Source of the DNA: Numida meleagris
Lineage: Eukaryota; Chordata; Aves; Galliformes; Numididae
Assembly: GCF_002078875.1 (NCBI RefSeq)
Contig: NC_034410.1
Span: 84,727,052-84,791,051, forward strand
Reading direction: 5' to 3'
Length of the DNA stretch: 64,000 nucleotides
Shown here one piece after another: positions 60,946 through 64,000 of this stretch. A model generated the notes under the pieces. That model saw only the letters and a program-made list of their open reading frames with translations. It was not told where the DNA came from and made no database searches. Each line of letters opens with the position of its first letter. Position 1 is the stretch's first letter. Made by a program: the position numbers and the translations under genes.

Positions 60946-61317
60946 ATGACACTGGAAGCCAAAACACAGGCAGAATCAAAGAAAAAAGCCATGGGAGCAC
61001 AAGTGAAGAACCCTGGTGCCCAAGTTATCTCCCCTTCAACACTGACAATTGAAGAGAAGAGGGAAGCCAGAAATAGATGTCCAATGCATATTAATTCCTG
61101 GTTATGTGGCTGGTGCAGGTGCGAAGGTTTTGTGTTTTATGACAATGGGACTTTCAATGAAGATTATAACCTGTTAGGAGGTAATGGAATCCATCTGACT
61201 AGAAGACATAAGGCAATCTTAGGCAGCAGGCTGGCTAACCCAGTCAGACAGGCTTTAAACCTAAGAACTTTGGGGGGCAGGAGTCCAAAAAGACAATATT
61301 CATGCCACTGCAACTGA
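60946..61317 (+). pseudogene. CR1 ORF1 C-terminal esterase-domain fragment
   Basis: A 123-codon open frame includes AQVISPSTLTIEEKREARNR, INSWLCGWCRCEGFVFYDNG and GNGIHLTRRHKAILGSRLAN, ending PVRQALNLRT. This is the C-terminal half of the CR1 ORF1 esterase-like domain. The catalytic block normally read D-G-L-H-L-T-R is here G-N-G-I-H-L-T-R, so the acid position is Asn and the His is kept. The N-terminal GDSL block is absent (truncated). The apparent start codon lies inside the domain and is not a real start. Confidence 0.85.
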
Positions 61318-61539
61318 CTAGGGAATAAACAAGGCCAAAGAGAAGAGTGACAAATATTTCTTAGCTGCCTCCCATGACATTAGACAGAAGGCCAGCCACC
61401 CTAAGTGTTTGTATAGCTATGAGGGATCCTCTTGCATCTCTCTAAGAATACCTCCATCCTCTGTTCCGTTTTCTTCTCTGAAGTGCCTGTATACCAGTGC
61501 AGGCAGAATGTGGAATAAACATTAAGAACTAGAGATCTG

Positions 61540-61805
61540 TGTGCGGTTGCAGGGCCACAATCTCACTGCAATAACAGAGACAAGGTGGGAAATGTCGTGT
61601 GACTGGAATACTGTCATGGAGTCATGGATGGCTATGTACCTTTTCAAAAAGACAAATCAGCAAGTGGAGTTGCTCTTTATGTGAGAAAGCAACTGGAATA
61701 TATCAAGCTCTACCTAAGGAGGAATGATGAATGAGTGAAGACATGATGGGTGAGAATTATGGGACAGATTAATATGGGTGACATCACTGTGAGAGTGTAT
61801 CCCTA
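61540..61805 (+). pseudogene. CR1 ORF2 endonuclease N-terminal relic
   Basis: The sense text 'gttgcagggccacaatctca', 'agagacaaggtgggaaatgt' and 'ggagttgctctttatgtgag' corresponds to LQGHNL, ITETRW and VALYV of the CR1 endonuclease. Frames change several times. The C-terminal half of the domain (GDFNHPD, SDHEMVEF) is missing because of the deletion that follows. Confidence 0.82.
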
Positions 61806-61951
61806 AGAGCAAGAAATCAGTCAAAGATGTCAAGAAACTCACATGGAAAAGAAAAAAGCTCATGGAAAAACTCAAAGGTTAAGGAATGTGGAAAAGAGGT
61901 CTAGCCACATGATAGGAATATAGGAGCACTGTCAGCACATACAGGGATGCG

Positions 61952-63060
61952 ATGAGGAAGGCTGAGGCCCACTTGGAATTAAATCTGGTGAGGGAGGTCA
62001 AGGACAACAAAGAAGTCTTCTTTAAGTATATCAGCAGCAAAACGAAGACTGGAGAAGATGTGGGCCCACTGCTGAATGAGGTGGGCGCCCTGGTAACAGA
62101 GAGCACTGAGAAGGCAGAACAACTGAATGCTTTCGTTGCTTCAGTCTTTACTGCTAAGACTGCCTCTTGGGAATCCGAGACCCTGGAGTTAGGAGAAAGT
62201 CTGGGGAAAGTATGACTTCTTGGCCATGGGGGATCTGGTCAAGGATCGTCTAGGCAAACTCGACACTCGGATCCATGGGGCCTAGTGGGATGCATCTGTG
62301 AGTGTTAACGGAGATGGCAGAAGTGGTTGCCAAGCCTCTCTCTATCATTTTTGAGTAGTCATATAGAATGGAAGAGGTGCCTGAGGACTGGAGGAGAGCC
62401 AGTGTCACTCCAATCTTCAAAAAGGGCATGAAGGTGGACCCAGGAAACTACAGACCAGCCAGCCTCACCTCTGTCCCTGGGAAGGTGATGGAGCAGCTTA
62501 TTCTGGATGTCATTTCCAAGTGAAAGAAAAGGTTATCTGGAGCAGTCAGTCAGCATGGATTCATCAAAGGGAAATCATGCTTGACCAGTGTGATAGGCTT
62601 CTACAATGTCATGACTGGCTGTGCAGATGAAGGAGAGCAATGGATGTTGTATACCTTGACTTCAGCATGATTTTTGACACTGTCTCCCTTACTGTCCTTG
62701 TAGGTAAGCTTAGAAAGTGTAGGATAGATGAGTGGACAGTGAGGTGAACTGAGAACTGTCTGGCTGGCTGAGTTAGAGGTTTTTGATCAGTGGTAGAGGG
62801 TAATTGCAAACCTGTACCTAGAGGAGTTCCATAGGACTTGACACTGAGTCCAGTCTTGTGCAGCATCTATATTAATGACCTGTATGAAGGGACAGAATGC
62901 ACCCTCAACAAGTTTGATGATGATATGAAGCTGGAAGGAACGACTTACACACCACATGGCTGTGCTGTCCTCCAGTGAGACCTTGACGGTCTGGAGAGTT
63001 GAACAGAGAGGAAACTTATGAAGTTCAGCAAGAGCAAGTGTATAGTTTTACAGCTGGAGA
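61952..63060 (+). pseudogene. CR1 ORF2 linker and reverse transcriptase, broken
   Basis: The frame 61952-62215 encodes MRKAEAHLELNLVREVKDNK and KTKTGEDVGPLLNEVGALVT, the linker before the reverse transcriptase. Further on, 'gaggactggaggagagccag', 'gacccaggaaactacagacc' (NYRPAS) and 'gtataccttgacttcagcat' (YLDFSM, motif A) are readable in shifting frames. The catalytic box normally F-A-D-D reads F-D-D-D at 62913-62924. Stops such as TGA at about 62521 break the frame. It is inactive. Confidence 0.85.
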
Positions 63061-63097
63061 TGAATAATAGCATGTATCAGTACAGGTTAGGGGTGAC

Positions 63098-63667
63098 TTG
63101 ATGGAAAGGAGTTCTGCAGAGAAGAACCTAGGGGTCCTGGTGGACAATAGATTGGCCATGAAACAGCAGTGTGCCCCTGTGGTCAAGAAGGCCAGTGGTA
63201 TCCTAGGCTGCATTAAAAAGAGACTGTACAGCAAGTCGAGGGCTAGAAAAATGATCAGGGGCCTGGAGCATCTCCTTTATGAGGAAAGGATGAGAGACCT
63301 GGGACTGTTCTGCCTGGAGAAGAGAAGACTGAGAGAGGATCTTATCAATACTCATATATATCTTAAGGGCAGGACTCAAAGCAGATGGGGCCAGGCTCTT
63401 TTCAGCAGTGCCCAGCAACAGGACAAGGGGCAATGGGCACAAAAACTGGAACATTGGAAGTTCCATACAAAGATGAGAAACAAATCATTTACTTTGAAGG
63501 TGACAGAGCACAGGAACAGGCTGCCCAGAGAGGCTGTGGATTCTCCTTCTCTGGAGATATTCAAAACCCAGCTGGAAGCTTTCCTGTGTAACCAGGGAAC
63601 CTGTTTTAGCAGGGAGGTTGGACTAGGTGATCTTCAGAGGTTTCTTCCAACCCCTGTGGTTCTATGA
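63098..63667 (+). pseudogene. CR1 ORF2 C-terminal region, open but internally deleted
   Basis: A 189-codon open frame covers MERSSAEKNLGVLVDNRLAM and ASGILGCIKKRLYSKSR, then jumps to RKMIRGLEHLLYEERMRDLG and SPSLEIFKTQLEAFLCNQGT. The jump at about 63238 is an in-frame deletion of the [16 protein letters not shown]...LERVQ segment. The open length is surprising for such a decayed element: the region upstream has many stops. This fits replacement of 63239-63631 by sequence from a related copy. Confidence 0.85.
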
Positions 63668-63673
63668 TTCTGT

Positions 63674-64000
63674 AGTATTATAGCTCCCTACAGTTTTCTT
63701 TCATGAGGTTTTCATGTCTACTGTCAATGCTGAACTACTTACGGTACTGACATAGCTACTCAGCAGCTTGTTTGTGCGTCTACTGGGAATTTTGAAAGCC
63801 TATTTGAAAATATCTGACTTCTCCCTAACGTCCTCTTAGGAGCATAACTAGATTGGTGGAACATTGTTGGTGAATCACAGGATGGTGATAACTGTTGGGT
63901 AGAGTGGGTGGTAAAGGACTGCGCATCTGCCTGTTTCCTGCTGAAATGCCTTCTCTTTCTGACTGATACGGCTATCTGGTGTATTTGGGGAGACAGAAAC
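63674..64000. other. Anonymous sequence to window end
   Basis: Nothing was recognised in the last 327 bases. No repeat, splice pair or supported frame was seen. Confidence 0.5.

Larger units (their letters stand above)
60925..63673 (+). mobile_element. CR1 LINE, long broken copy (ORF1 C-terminus to 3' end)
   Basis: The plus-strand element starts in the ORF1 esterase region ('tgcacatgaatgacactgga', from the conserved HVGTNDTA block). It continues through the ORF1 C-terminus (to 61317), an ORF2 endonuclease relic (about 61540-61800), a deletion of roughly 0.5 kb at about 61805, the linker, the reverse transcriptase (about 62380-63060), and the C-terminal region, to a degraded tail (TTCTATGATTCTG) near 63673. 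A second deletion at about 63238 removes the [20 protein letters not shown] block. Many stops and frameshifts are present. Confidence 0.94.

Noticed and set aside
1..64000. CRISPR arrays, operons, rRNA or tRNA genes
   Set aside because: No regularly spaced repeats or structured RNA sequences were seen; the repeat content is that of a bird nuclear genome.

Overview
The window looks like bird nuclear DNA. It is AT-rich and gene-poor. Its recognisable repeats are almost all CR1 LINEs: 5'-truncated copies, several ending in the CR1 3' tail (ATTCTATGATT repeated). There is also one 5-bp-TSD solo LTR of ERVL type and one mariner relic that resembles the chicken Galluhop family. That mix favours a galliform or close relative. 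This is inference, since no unique species marker was found. No bacterial-type genes, CRISPR arrays, rRNA or tRNA genes were seen.

Layout: 1-1363 anonymous AT-rich DNA; 1364-2257 CR1 (+); 2258-5107 anonymous, with a weak 71-nt exon-like segment on the minus strand (2861-2931); 5113-5643 solo LTR with CAGTG target-site duplication; 5649-15334 anonymous; 15335-15442 short CR1 3' end (-); 15443-23082 anonymous with two long A-tracts around a PBX/MEIS-motif-rich segment; 23083-27297 a nearly full-length but broken CR1 (-) that carries a younger CR1 (+) nested at 24324-24942; 27298-31740 anonymous; 31741-32316 internally deleted CR1 (-); 32317-42021 anonymous, with an unexplained Cys-rich reading frame near 33.3-33.5 kb; 42024-42580 mariner relic; 42583-46065 anonymous, with a conserved-element-like segment at 45.5-45.9 kb; 46066-47376 a candidate two-coding-exon gene for a small secreted, cationic, Cys-containing peptide; 47377-53151 anonymous; 53152-53871 CR1 (-); 57117-57336 CR1 (+); 60925-63673 long broken CR1 (+).

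The most interesting item is the candidate peptide gene. An 18-residue hydrophobic leader is followed by a canonical splice donor. About 1.05 kb downstream an acceptor continues the same phase into a 63-codon frame with five cysteines and a strongly basic composition (81 aa predicted). I do not recognise the family. The second notable item is a roughly 395-bp patch that is about 99% identical between two inverted CR1 copies 10 kb apart, while the flanking CR1 sequence is much more diverged. This looks like gene conversion. All CR1 open frames are broken relics and no intact autonomous element was seen.
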